Assembly: GCA_014359475.1 (NCBI GenBank)
Contig: JACIZI010000003.1
Location: 1-64,000 of the forward strand
DNA: 64,000 bases
From: Marinobacter sp.
Lineage (GTDB): Bacteria; Pseudomonadota; Gammaproteobacteria; Pseudomonadales; Oleiphilaceae
Direction: 5' to 3'
Shown here: in pieces, positions 10,635-18,640 of the stretch
Position numbering within the stretch: the first letter of the stretch is position 1
Layout: each line of letters begins with the position of its first letter
Position numbers and translations under genes: made by a program
The notes under the pieces: model-generated
Database searches by the model: none
Seen by the model: only the letters and a program-made list of their open reading frames with translations
What the model was told of the DNA's origin: nothing

Positions 10635-10666
10635 GAAACATACGTTTGTAGGGGGAGAGATGTCAA
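10635..10666 (-). promoter_or_regulatory. Sigma70 promoter with PsrA-like operator
   Basis: On the minus strand a perfect -35 TTGACA (10661-10666) is followed after 18 nt by a -10 TATGTT (10637-10642). The -10 is covered by GAAAC-ATAC-GTTTG (10635-10648), which fits the published PsrA consensus of GAAAC and GTTTG/C half-sites with a short spacer. PsrA is a TetR-type regulator that represses beta-oxidation genes until long-chain fatty acids bind. The start codon is at 10519. That PsrA itself binds here is inference. Confidence 0.7.
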
Positions 10667-10761
10667 GGCCGAAATGCAATTTTGTGCACAACGGAGCCCT
10701 GCCGAAACCACCGGGACAAGTCCGGAACAGTCTTCGCAGAGAAGCGTTTCAAATCAGGGAA

Positions 10762-11007
10762 TCAGACCTTGATATTCAGAAGGGATCCGAGGGTCTCGTC
10801 AGCCGCCTTGACCACCTGCGCCGATGCCTGGACACTCCGTTTGTACAACTGAAGGTCTACCATGGGTTCGATTAGATCCTGCGTCGATCCGGCAGTGCCC
10901 TGGGGACCATCAATCCCGCCGCGGGCAATCTTCCGGGCAGCCGACTCCATACCGGCGATCCCGTCCTGAATACCCTGGATACCAATAGCAAGGGTGTTGT
11001 TGATCAT
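10762..11007 (-). CDS. Small protein resembling the flagellar rod/hook C-terminal motif
   Basis: 81 residues from ATG 11007 (MINNTLAIGIQGIQDGIAGM); a GTG at 11019 would add four residues. The N-terminal NNTLAIGIQGIQ and C-terminal LYKRSVQASAQVVKAADETL are laid out like the two ends of flagellar rod and hook proteins that pack as a coiled coil, but with almost nothing between. No other flagellar structural gene is nearby. It lies 51 nt past bioD in the same direction, with no terminator visible, so it may be the last gene of the biotin transcript. Its function is unknown. Confidence 0.7.
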   Translation of the reverse strand: MINNTLAIGIQGIQDGIAGMESAARKIARGGIDGPQGTAGSTQDLIEPMVDLQLYKRSVQASAQVVKAADETLGSLLNIKV

Positions 11008-11058
11008 GGCGGATACCACTCAAAAGCCAATGTCGCTTTCATTTAGCCATAAAACTGA

Positions 11059-11751
11059 TCATTTTTCAAACAATGTCGACACTGTCAGGTGCCGGGCCAG
11101 GCCGGCAGGGTCCGGGTCATCCTGCCAGGGCAACACACCCAGACAAGGTGCCGGCAGGTGATTGACCAGATAGGCCAGGGTATCTTCTTCATGGAGCATG
11201 GTTTCCGGGCGCGGGTGGTTGGCCACCCAGCCGGCCAGGGTCAGGCCATCCGACAGTATCGCTTCAGCGCTCAGCATGGCGTGATTGATGCACCCGAGCT
11301 GCACGGGCACCACCAGAATCACCTTTGCCCCGAGGATCGCAGGCACCCGTGCATAGGTTTCCCTCGGGTTGAGTGGCACCCGCCACCCACCCGCTCCCTC
11401 GATCAGCAGCAGATCTGCGGGTTTCATCTGCAGCCCCCGGCAAAATCCCGCCAATCGGTCAGCGCTCAGGGTGCGACCTGCCTGCTCCGCGGCAACGTGG
11501 GGCGCAATGGCGGGCTCCAGAGCCACCGGGTTGATCTGTTCATAGGGCAATGATTCAGTCATTGCTGCCTGCAGCATCAGCGCGTCTTCGTTACGTAGCC
11601 CGTCCGGGGTTTTCTCACATCCTGATGCCACCGGCTTCATGGCAAGAGTGCGCTTGCCCGCATGCCTGGCCGCCTCAAGAATCGCTGCGCTGGCAATGGT
11701 TTTACCGACTTCGGTGTCGGTGCCGGTTACAAAGCAGGTCAGTTTCGCCAT
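11059..11751 (-). CDS. bioD: ATP-dependent dethiobiotin synthetase
   Basis: 230 residues, the usual length. Converts 7,8-diaminopelargonate, CO2 and ATP to dethiobiotin, the third ring-building step. The P-loop GTDTEVGKT is at residues 10-18; the segments MKPVASGCE and LIEGAGGWRVPL are characteristic substrate and metal sites. It follows bioF after 27 nt. In Pseudomonas bioH and bioC lie between bioF and bioD; here they are missing from that place. Confidence 0.95.
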   Translation of the reverse strand: MAKLTCFVTGTDTEVGKTIASAAILEAARHAGKRTLAMKPVASGCEKTPDGLRNEDALMLQAAMTESLPYEQINPVALEPAIAPHVAAEQAGRTLSADRLAGFCRGLQMKPADLLLIEGAGGWRVPLNPRETYARVPAILGAKVILVVPVQLGCINHAMLSAEAILSDGLTLAGWVANHPRPETMLHEEDTLAYLVNHLPAPCLGVLPWQDDPDPAGLARHLTVSTLFEK

Positions 11752-11778
11752 GGGAAAAGCACTCTCTAAAAATCGGAC

Positions 11779-12966
11779 TCAGACAGCCGCAAACGACCGG
11801 ATCTCGGGGGTGCTGGCCAGTGGACGGCAATTGCTCAGGGCGTCCAGCAAGCGGTCCAGATCCTGCTCAGAGTGCGAGGCACTGAAGGTCACCCGCAACC
11901 GGGCCTCGCCTGCGGGAACGGTGGGCGGACGGATCGCCGTTACCAGCAACCCCTGTTCTTCCAGCGCCCGGCTCAAAGCCAGTGCGGATTCATTGGATCC
12001 AACCAGAACCGGCTGTATCGGCGTGTTGGAAGGCATCAGTTCGTAGCCCATCGCGGACACTTCTGCACGAAAACGCTGCACCAGTGCGGCCAGATGCGAG
12101 CGTCGCCAATCATCAGACTGCACGATATCCAGGCTTTTCATGGTGGCCACAGCCAGCGCAGGCGGCATGGCTGTAGTGTAGATATAGGTGCGGGCTTTCT
12201 GGACCAGATAATCCATATGCAGCCCGGACCCTGCACAAAAAGCACCGGAGGTTCCCAGCGCTTTACCAAAAGTGCCCACCAACAAGGGCACCTCCTCAGG
12301 CGACAATCCCAGGTGGGCAAGACTGCCCCGACCATGTTCACCCAACACCCCGATGCCATGGGCATCATCCACCATCAGCAGCGCATTGTGGTCTTTACAG
12401 ATACGCGCCAACTCCCTGAGCGGGGCAATATCTCCATCCATGCTGAATACCCCATCGGTTACCACCAGTTTGTGGCCGGGGGTATCCGCCAGCATTGACG
12501 CCAGGGCATCCGTATCGGCGTGGGGATAGGGCCGGACAGTGGCCCGGGACAGGCGGCAGCCGTCGATGATCGAGGCGTGATTGAGGGCGTCGGAGAAAAC
12601 CGTATCGCCCTTCCCGGCGAACGCGGAAATAACCCCCAGGTTGGCCATGTAGCCAGTAGAGAAAAACAGTGCGTCCTCATGGCCGGTGAAGACGGCAAGC
12701 TTCTTCTCAAGCTCATGGTGGGCCCGGTGGTGGCCGCAGATCAGATGGGAGGAAGCGCCCCCCAGGCCGTGATCGGTCAGGGCCCGGGCGGCAACTTCGG
12801 TCAATCGGGAATCACTTGCCAGTCCGAGATAATCGTTGCTGCAGAACGACAGCAGGGGTTTACCGTCAGCGTTCAGCGCCGGACGCTGGGGGCCGTCGAT
12901 GGTGCGCCGGTGGCGGTAAAGACCCGCCTCCCGGCGGGCCTCAAGCTCTGCGGCTATATCTCGCAT
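11779..12966 (-). CDS. bioF: 8-amino-7-oxononanoate synthase
   Basis: 395 residues from ATG 12966 (MRDIAAELEARREAGLYRHR). This start gives the family's usual N-terminus and has GGAG 8 nt upstream; ATG 12993 would overlap bioB by 14 nt. A PLP enzyme that condenses pimeloyl-thioester with L-alanine. Visible landmarks are FCSNDYLGLA, HASIIDG, DDAHGIGVLG and the PLP lysine in TFGKALG (Lys235). Second gene of the leftward bio operon, 13 nt after bioB. Confidence 0.95.
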   Translation of the reverse strand: MRDIAAELEARREAGLYRHRRTIDGPQRPALNADGKPLLSFCSNDYLGLASDSRLTEVAARALTDHGLGGASSHLICGHHRAHHELEKKLAVFTGHEDALFFSTGYMANLGVISAFAGKGDTVFSDALNHASIIDGCRLSRATVRPYPHADTDALASMLADTPGHKLVVTDGVFSMDGDIAPLRELARICKDHNALLMVDDAHGIGVLGEHGRGSLAHLGLSPEEVPLLVGTFGKALGTSGAFCAGSGLHMDYLVQKARTYIYTTAMPPALAVATMKSLDIVQSDDWRRSHLAALVQRFRAEVSAMGYELMPSNTPIQPVLVGSNESALALSRALEEQGLLVTAIRPPTVPAGEARLRVTFSASHSEQDLDRLLDALSNCRPLASTPEIRSFAAV

Positions 12967-12979
12967 GACAGGCTCCGGC

Positions 12980-14029
12980 TCATACTGCGGCATCATAGAA
13001 CAGATGACGGGTCTGCTCTTTTTCCACCGCCTCGGCCAGGGCTTCTTCCTGCGCTTCCTCGCTATGGCACTGTTCACGCTGCTCAGGGCGGATGCCAAGG
13101 CGACGGAACAATTCCCGGTCCGCATCCGCCTGGGGGTTAGCGGTCGTCAACAGCTTCTCGCCATAGAAAATGGAATTGGCTCCGGCCAGGAAACACAGGG
13201 CCTGCATCTGTTCATTCATATCTTCCCGACCGGCGGAAAGGCGAACGTGGGATTGCGGCATCATGATGCGGGCCACGGCAATCACCCGGACGAAATCGAA
13301 CGGATCCAGGTCTTCCACATCCTCCATCGGGGTACCCGCTACTTTAACCAGCATGTTCACCGGCACGCTTTCCGGATGCCGGGGCAGATTGGCCAACTGA
13401 ACCAGCAGGCCCGCCCGGTCATCGGGATCTTCTCCCATACCCATGATGCCACCGCAGCAGACCTTCATGCCCGCCTTGCGGACGTTATCCAGGGTATCGA
13501 GACGGTCCTGATAGGTGCGGGTGGTGATGATATGGCTGTAGTACTTCTCCGAGGTGTCCAGATTGTGGTTGTAATAATCCAGCCCGGCCTCGGACAGGGA
13601 GTGAGCCTGATCCTCATCCAGCATCCCCAGGGTCATGCAGGTTTCCAGGCCCAGGGATTTCACCTCGCGGATCATGTCCAGCACATAGGGCATGTCCTTG
13701 CGGGACGGGCTGCGCCAGGCCGCGCCCATACAGAAGCGGGAGGCACCCTTGTCTCTGGCCGCCCGGGCTTCGGCCACGACCTTTTCCATTTCCAGCAGCT
13801 TTTCTTTCTCCAGGCCGGTGTTGTAGTGACCGCTCTGGGGGCAGTACTTGCAGTCTTCCGGACAGGCCCCGGTCTTGATGGACAGCAGGGTGCTGACCTG
13901 CACCTCGTTGGGGTTGAAATGCTGGCGGTGCACCGTCTGGGCCCGGAACAGCAGATCATTGAAGGGCATGGACAGCAGCTTGCGAACCTCTGGCAGTGTC
14001 CAGTCGTGACGGGTGTCGGTGGCAGTCAT
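12980..14029 (-). CDS. bioB: Biotin synthase
   Basis: 349 residues. A radical-SAM enzyme that inserts sulfur into dethiobiotin, the last step of biotin synthesis. The radical-SAM cluster cysteines are Cys56, Cys60 and Cys63 in [12 protein letters not shown]. The auxiliary [2Fe-2S] site region is present in the C-terminal part. AGGA precedes ATG 14029 by about 8 nt. First gene of bioB-bioF-bioD, with a strong promoter and BirA-like operator upstream at 14080-14132. Confidence 0.97.
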   Translation of the reverse strand: MTATDTRHDWTLPEVRKLLSMPFNDLLFRAQTVHRQHFNPNEVQVSTLLSIKTGACPEDCKYCPQSGHYNTGLEKEKLLEMEKVVAEARAARDKGASRFCMGAAWRSPSRKDMPYVLDMIREVKSLGLETCMTLGMLDEDQAHSLSEAGLDYYNHNLDTSEKYYSHIITTRTYQDRLDTLDNVRKAGMKVCCGGIMGMGEDPDDRAGLLVQLANLPRHPESVPVNMLVKVAGTPMEDVEDLDPFDFVRVIAVARIMMPQSHVRLSAGREDMNEQMQALCFLAGANSIFYGEKLLTTANPQADADRELFRRLGIRPEQREQCHSEEAQEEALAEAVEKEQTRHLFYDAAV

Positions 14030-14070
14030 GGTCGGATCCTGTTAACTTTGTCGGGTTACCGGGTTTACGG

Positions 14071-14820
14071 ATGAAACCGATGATAATGCCAGCCACGCTC
14101 CTGTCAACCAGTTTGCAATCTTTGGTTAACAGAGCAAGAGGCCGACTGCGCTACCGCGGCGGCCTCTGCGTCAACTGTCTTGCCCCCAACGCCACAGACG
14201 GACTCTGCCAGGGCTGCCGGGAAGACCTGCCGGCTAACCGCTGGCACTGCCACACCTGTGCCCTGCCCCTGCCTTTTGCGTCTGCGGGCCAACGCTGCGG
14301 GGAATGCCTGCGTAACCCTCCCCCCTTCGTCCGCAGCATTGCGCCCTGGCGTTACCAGTTTCCGGTGGACCGGATGATCAGTCGTTACAAATACCATGGC
14401 CAGACGGCCTTTGCCCGACCTCTGCTGCGGCTTTTCTGCGCGCAACTGGATGAACTCATGGCAGACTCACCCACCCCGGATGTCATCATCCCGGCCCCCA
14501 TGGACGGCCAGCGACAACGCAGGCGCGGATTCAACCAGGCGGAGGATATTGCCCGGGAGGCGGGGCGGGCGACGGGTGTCCCGGTCAACACAGACCTGGT
14601 GCTTCGCACCCGTGCGGTGAATACCCAGCGGGGGCTGTCACGCAGGGAGCGCATGGCCAATCTCGCCGGTGTATTCTCTGCCCGCACGGATATTCCGGCA
14701 CGGGTAGCCATTGTGGATGACGTGGTCACCACCGGTGCGACAACACGCCAGCTGGCGCGGGTACTCCGGGAAGCGGGCGCGCAGGAGATTCAGGTCTGGG
14801 CGCTGGCCAGAACCCCCTGA
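14071..14820 (+). CDS. comF: ComF-type phosphoribosyltransferase
   Basis: 249 residues from ATG 14071 (MKPMIMPATLLSTSL); ATG 14080 or 14086, or a later start, is possible because the first 20 codons overlap the bioB promoter/operator. The N-terminal zinc-binding part has CVNC...CQGC...CHTC...CGEC. The C-terminal part has the PRTase motif VAIVDDVVTTGATTRQLA. ComF proteins take part in natural DNA uptake in transformable species; the exact reaction is not settled. The gene is divergent from bioB, and 12 nt separate its stop from the convergent oxidoreductase gene. Confidence 0.9.
   Translation: MKPMIMPATLLSTSLQSLVNRARGRLRYRGGLCVNCLAPNATDGLCQGCREDLPANRWHCHTCALPLPFASAGQRCGECLRNPPPFVRSIAPWRYQFPVDRMISRYKYHGQTAFARPLLRLFCAQLDELMADSPTPDVIIPAPMDGQRQRRRGFNQAEDIAREAGRATGVPVNTDLVLRTRAVNTQRGLSRRERMANLAGVFSARTDIPARVAIVDDVVTTGATTRQLARVLREAGAQEIQVWALARTP
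14080..14132 (-). promoter_or_regulatory. bioB promoter with BirA-like operator
   Basis: The inverted repeat CTGTCAACC (14101-14109), 14 nt, GGTTAACAG (14124-14132) fits the BirA box TTGTAAACC-N14/15-GGTTTACAA in geometry and core, with one mismatch between its own arms. On the minus strand its proximal half contains a perfect -35 TTGACA (14102-14107), 16 nt before a -10 TATCAT (14080-14085), with the bioB ATG 50 nt further. Biotinyl-AMP-bound BirA would therefore block RNA polymerase. The site lies inside the first codons of comF as drawn. Confidence 0.8.
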
Positions 14821-14832
14821 CATTGCCGCGTT

Positions 14833-15939
14833 TTATCCAAGCAGTTCCCGGACATGTTCCGCCAACGCCAGGCTCGCGGTCAGTCCCGGCGACTCGATAC
14901 CCAGCAAATGCACCAGTCCGTCGATGCCGTGAGCCCCGGGGCCGTCGATCCGGAAATCCTCAAAACCACTCCCCGAACCGGCGAGCTTGGGCCTTACCCC
15001 CGCATAGGCCGGCTGCAGGCGCGCCGCAACCAGCCCCGGCCACCATTGCCGGATGGCCCGGGCAAAGCTTTCCCGCCGGCCGTCATCAACGGAGAAATCC
15101 GGCTCATCGATCCACTCGACATCCGGGCCGAAGCGGGCCTGGCCAGCCAGATCCAGAGTAAGATGGACACCCAGTCCGCCCGGCTCCGGCACTGGATAGA
15201 CCAGCTGGCGGAATGGGTGGCTGCCGGTGTAGGAAAAATACACCCCCCGGGCATAGTAATGTCTGGCATGGTAGCCCTTCCGGCTGCCGCCCCATCCCTG
15301 AGCCAGATCGGCGCTGTTCAGCCCGGCGGCATTGACCACACAATCCGCCAGCAATTCGCAGGGGCTGTCGCCGCCCACCAGAAGCCGGTGACGACCATCT
15401 CCGCTTCCCCCTTCAACCACCGGTGCCCGGCAGATCAGCTGTCCGCCAGCGGCTTCCAGGTCCGCCAGCAGCGAGAGCATCAGAGCGTGACTGTCGACGA
15501 TGCCGGTTTGCGGCGAAAAAAGGGCGCCGGTCGCCCGCACATCCGGCAATTCACGGGCAAGCGCCCTGGCACTCATGCGACGCAGGGGCACGCCGTTCCG
15601 GGCAGCCTGGGCCGCGACGGACTCCAGATTATCCAGCTGTGGCGATGAGCCGGCGACAATCCACTTGCCCAGCCGCTGGTGGCCGATATGCCTGGCCTCG
15701 CAATACCTGTAAAGGCGCTCGCGTCCGGCAATGCACAACCGCGCCTTCAGGGAATCCTCCGGATAGTAAAGCCCGGCGTGAATTACCTCACTGTTACGGG
15801 AGGATATGCCTTCGCCAAAATGGTCGCCCTGCTCCAGTACCAGCACTTCACGGCCATCCGCCGCTAACCGGGCGGCCACCGCCAGGCCCGCTACGCCGGC
15901 CCCGATAACCACACAATCCGTTTCCATGCTGTCTGTCAT
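14833..15939 (-). CDS. FAD-dependent oxidoreductase, L-2-hydroxyglutarate oxidase-like
   Basis: 368 residues from ATG 15939 (MTDSMETDCVVIGAGVAGLA), preceded by GGGGAGGA. N-terminal Rossmann FAD motif GAGVAG with the VLVLEQ acidic end, then GISSRNSEVIHAGLYYP, which is characteristic of the L-2-hydroxyglutarate dehydrogenase (LhgO) branch of the DAO superfamily. The C-terminal part has GVRPKL and the closing FAD segment LLGIESPGLTASLALAEHV. The substrate is inferred from family only; other 2-hydroxyacids or amines are possible. It is read alone, convergent with comF and divergent from 16083. Confidence 0.85.
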   Translation of the reverse strand: MTDSMETDCVVIGAGVAGLAVAARLAADGREVLVLEQGDHFGEGISSRNSEVIHAGLYYPEDSLKARLCIAGRERLYRYCEARHIGHQRLGKWIVAGSSPQLDNLESVAAQAARNGVPLRRMSARALARELPDVRATGALFSPQTGIVDSHALMLSLLADLEAAGGQLICRAPVVEGGSGDGRHRLLVGGDSPCELLADCVVNAAGLNSADLAQGWGGSRKGYHARHYYARGVYFSYTGSHPFRQLVYPVPEPGGLGVHLTLDLAGQARFGPDVEWIDEPDFSVDDGRRESFARAIRQWWPGLVAARLQPAYAGVRPKLAGSGSGFEDFRIDGPGAHGIDGLVHLLGIESPGLTASLALAEHVRELLG

Positions 15940-16082
15940 TTCGGTTCCTCCCCAAAACACCAGTGTCTCAAATCCCGGCAGCGGCGAAAATCGGACCATG
16001 ATCACGTCCGGTGATTACGTTGCCTGAGCCGGACAGGCTATACTGTGCAGCGAATCACCTGCAGGAAGCGAGGGACACCCCG

Positions 16083-16505
16083 ATGTCGGACCGGAAACAA
16101 TTCATCCTGGTTATGCTGGTAGCCACCCTGTTTGTCGGATGGCTGGGCTGGCGCGGGTATGAAATCATCAGCCTGAATCGCGCCCTGAAAGCCGATGAGA
16201 TGGTCGCCAACTACCCCTATCAGCACCGGGTGCTGCGGGTGGAAGGCAACACCGCGGTGATGAGCTCTCTGCGCTCCCACTCGATTCCCACTCAGACCGC
16301 CCTGGCCACCATATTTCCCAGCATGGGCAAGCTTGCGGACACTCACCGGGAATGGCAGAGAGCGGAACGTGAGCTGGCCCAGGTCCAGGCCCGCGCCGGT
16401 GACATCATTACCGCCCGGGACGGGATCGACAGAATACGTTGGGAACTGGACGAAAACTGGTACCATCTGACCGCCATGCAAGCCAGACCCGGAATGAGGC
16501 GCTAG
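16083..16505 (+). CDS. Conserved single-pass membrane protein, function unknown
   Basis: 140 residues from ATG 16083 (MSDRKQFILVMLVATLFVGW), preceded by GAGGG; the upstream ATG at 16011 has no good ribosome site. One N-terminal transmembrane segment (about residues 8-28) anchors a soluble, largely helical domain with a charged stretch rich in RERELAQVQ and a terminal RIRWELDENWY. Its stop overlaps the srkA GTG start by 1 nt, so the two are translationally coupled. I do not recognise a named family. Confidence 0.8.
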   Translation: MSDRKQFILVMLVATLFVGWLGWRGYEIISLNRALKADEMVANYPYQHRVLRVEGNTAVMSSLRSHSIPTQTALATIFPSMGKLADTHREWQRAERELAQVQARAGDIITARDGIDRIRWELDENWYHLTAMQARPGMRR

Positions 16506-17512
16506 TGTCCCCGACTCCAACTTCGCAACACCCCTACGACGACCTGAGCCCCGATATCATTCTTGATGCCATGGAAGCCGAGGGCTTTGCCGTCAGCGGC
16601 CGGCTCTTTGCCCTGAACAGTTACGAGAATCGTGTCTACCAGATAGGGCTGGACGAAGGCCCGCCTGTGATCGCGAAATTCTACCGGCCCGGGCGCTGGA
16701 GCGAAGCGCAGATTCGCGAGGAGCACAGCTTTTCCGCAGAACTGCTGGACGCGGACCTGCCGATCGTCGCGCCCCGTGTCTTGAGCTCGGGCGACACCCT
16801 CGGCCGCACCGGCGATTTCCTGTTCGCCGTCTTCAACCAGCGGGGTGGTCAGGCTCCGGATGTCAGCATGCCGGACACCCTGTACCGGATGGGCCAGTGG
16901 CTCGGACAGGTGCACAACATCGGAGCCACCCGACCGTTCCGGCACCGCCCGACCATCGATATTATCGGGGACATTTCCCACGCCAACGACCTGTTGGTCA
17001 AGGACGAATGGGTACCGGCGGATCTCCGCCCGGCCTGGGACAGCCTGATCCCGGACCTGATCACTGCCTGCGAAGCCCGCATCCGGGATGCGGGCGAAGT
17101 TGACACGCTACGCCTGCACGGCGACTGTCATGGTGGTAACATTCTGTGCCGGGATGACCAGATGCTGTTCGTCGATCTGGATGACTGCCGCACCGGACCG
17201 GCCATACAGGACCTTTGGCTACTGCTCAACGGCGACGACCATGAAAAGGGCATCCAGTTCGGAGAACTGCTGGAAGGCTATGAAATGTTCCGGGATTTCA
17301 ATCGCCGGGAACGTCATCTGATCGAACCACTACGCTGCCACCGGCAAATCGGCCACTGCGCCTGGCTGGCAAAGCGCTGGGAAGATCCCGCCTTTCCACG
17401 GTTTTTCCCCTGGTTTGCCCAACCGCGGTTCTGGTCGGATCAGGTGCTTTCCCTGCGAGAGCAGCTGGCCGACCTGCAATCACCCTCAGTGACCATTCCC
17501 GGCCAGTTCTGA
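16505..17512 (+). CDS. srkA: Stress response kinase A (YihE family)
   Basis: 335 residues from GTG 16505 (VSPTPTSQHPYDDLSP), which overlaps the previous stop by one base; E. coli SrkA has about 328. A cytoplasmic Ser/Thr protein kinase with the aminoglycoside-phosphotransferase fold that protects stressed cells. The signatures are NSYENRVYQIGL (glycine-loop region), the catalytic loop LHGDCHGGNIL with Asp and Asn, and the metal site FVDLDDCRTGP. It is followed after 30 nt by a small membrane protein and cmoA. Confidence 0.93.
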   Translation: MSPTPTSQHPYDDLSPDIILDAMEAEGFAVSGRLFALNSYENRVYQIGLDEGPPVIAKFYRPGRWSEAQIREEHSFSAELLDADLPIVAPRVLSSGDTLGRTGDFLFAVFNQRGGQAPDVSMPDTLYRMGQWLGQVHNIGATRPFRHRPTIDIIGDISHANDLLVKDEWVPADLRPAWDSLIPDLITACEARIRDAGEVDTLRLHGDCHGGNILCRDDQMLFVDLDDCRTGPAIQDLWLLLNGDDHEKGIQFGELLEGYEMFRDFNRRERHLIEPLRCHRQIGHCAWLAKRWEDPAFPRFFPWFAQPRFWSDQVLSLREQLADLQSPSVTIPGQF

Positions 17513-17542
17513 ACCGGCCGGCACCCTGACCCCGGAGACAGC

Positions 17543-17887
17543 ATGAGCACCAATGAACGCACCTACACCGTGCGCAACCTGATTCTGGTAGCCGTTCTGG
17601 CGGTAATCTTTACCGTCCTGGGACTTGAGCTTGCCGGACGCATCAAGCATGACAATAACAAAGACAATATTCCGGTCGGCGACTTCAAGGCCGTCCACGT
17701 AGAACCCGGCGAAACCTTTACCATGTCGCCCAAATCCTCCGAGCTGCATGCCGTGTGCGAGCAGGGCTACCTGGCCATTGCGGCCGATGCGGACCCGGAC
17801 TTCCGAGGCATCCTGGTGGATTACAAGAACCGGGGCGTGCGTTGTGCCCGACCTGACAGCAGCACGGAGTCCACCAGCGGTGAGTAA
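17543..17887 (+). CDS. Small membrane-anchored protein, function unknown
   Basis: 114 residues. A single N-terminal transmembrane segment (about residues 12-31, LILVAVLAVIFTVLGLELAG) followed by a small domain with HVEPGETFTM and two cysteines (CEQGYLAI, GVRCARP) that could form a disulfide outside the membrane. A GGAG lies just before ATG 17543. Its last 8 nt (GTGAGTAA) contain the cmoA start, so cmoA translation is coupled to it. No named family is recognised. Confidence 0.8.
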   Translation: MSTNERTYTVRNLILVAVLAVIFTVLGLELAGRIKHDNNKDNIPVGDFKAVHVEPGETFTMSPKSSELHAVCEQGYLAIAADADPDFRGILVDYKNRGVRCARPDSSTESTSGE

Positions 17888-18629
17888 CAGCAAGCAACCC
17901 CCGGCACAGGAAACCGACCGGCTGTTTGCCACCCGGCGCAACCCGGAAGAATTCCGTTTTGACGCAGCCGTTGCCCGGGTATTTCCGGACATGATTCGCC
18001 GCTCGGTGCCCGGTTACACCACCATCATCCCGATGCTCGAGGTGATTACCGGCCAGTTCGTGCAGCCCGGCACCCACTGCTATGATCTTGGCTGTTCACT
18101 GGGGGCATCCACCCTGGCCATGCGCCACGGCATTCCCTTCGAGGACTGCCGGCTGATTGGCGTGGACAATTCAGCGGACATGATTGAACGATGTCATCAT
18201 TACATTGCCCTGGATGACCATCCCCTGCCGGTAGAGCTTCTGTGTGACGATATCAATGACACAGAAATCGCCAATGCATCGGTCACCACCCTGAACTTCA
18301 CCCTGCAGTTTATCGCAACACAAAAGCGCCTGGCTCTGCTCAGGCGCATTGCAAGAGGCACCCATAAGGGCGGGGCCCTGATCCTGTCGGAGAAGATCCG
18401 CTTTGAGTCCGATTCGGAGCAGGCCACCCAGACCCGACTGCATCATGAGTTCAAGCGGGCCAACGGCTATTCAGACCTGGAAATCAGCCAGAAGCGCTCG
18501 GCGCTGGAGCAGGTGTTGATTCCGGAAACCCTGGCCGAACACCGGGAAAGACTGCTGTATGCCGGCTTCTCCGAGGTGATGACCTGGTACCAGTGCTTCA
18601 ATTTTGTTTCCATGCTGGCAATCAAATAA
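17880..18629 (+). CDS. cmoA: Carboxy-S-adenosyl-L-methionine synthase
   Basis: 249 residues from GTG 17880 (VSNSKQPPAQETDRLF); E. coli CmoA has 247. Converts SAM and prephenate to carboxy-SAM, the donor for the wobble modification cmo5U34. The SAM-fold landmarks are CYDLGCSLGASTLAMR, IGVDNSADMIERC and LNFTLQFI. GTG is required because no ATG is in frame at the correct place, and GGAG lies 12 nt before it. It overlaps the preceding gene by 8 nt and is 11 nt ahead of cmoB. Confidence 0.95.
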   Translation: MSNSKQPPAQETDRLFATRRNPEEFRFDAAVARVFPDMIRRSVPGYTTIIPMLEVITGQFVQPGTHCYDLGCSLGASTLAMRHGIPFEDCRLIGVDNSADMIERCHHYIALDDHPLPVELLCDDINDTEIANASVTTLNFTLQFIATQKRLALLRRIARGTHKGGALILSEKIRFESDSEQATQTRLHHEFKRANGYSDLEISQKRSALEQVLIPETLAEHRERLLYAGFSEVMTWYQCFNFVSMLAIK

Positions 18630-18640
18630 TTCGTGACTCC

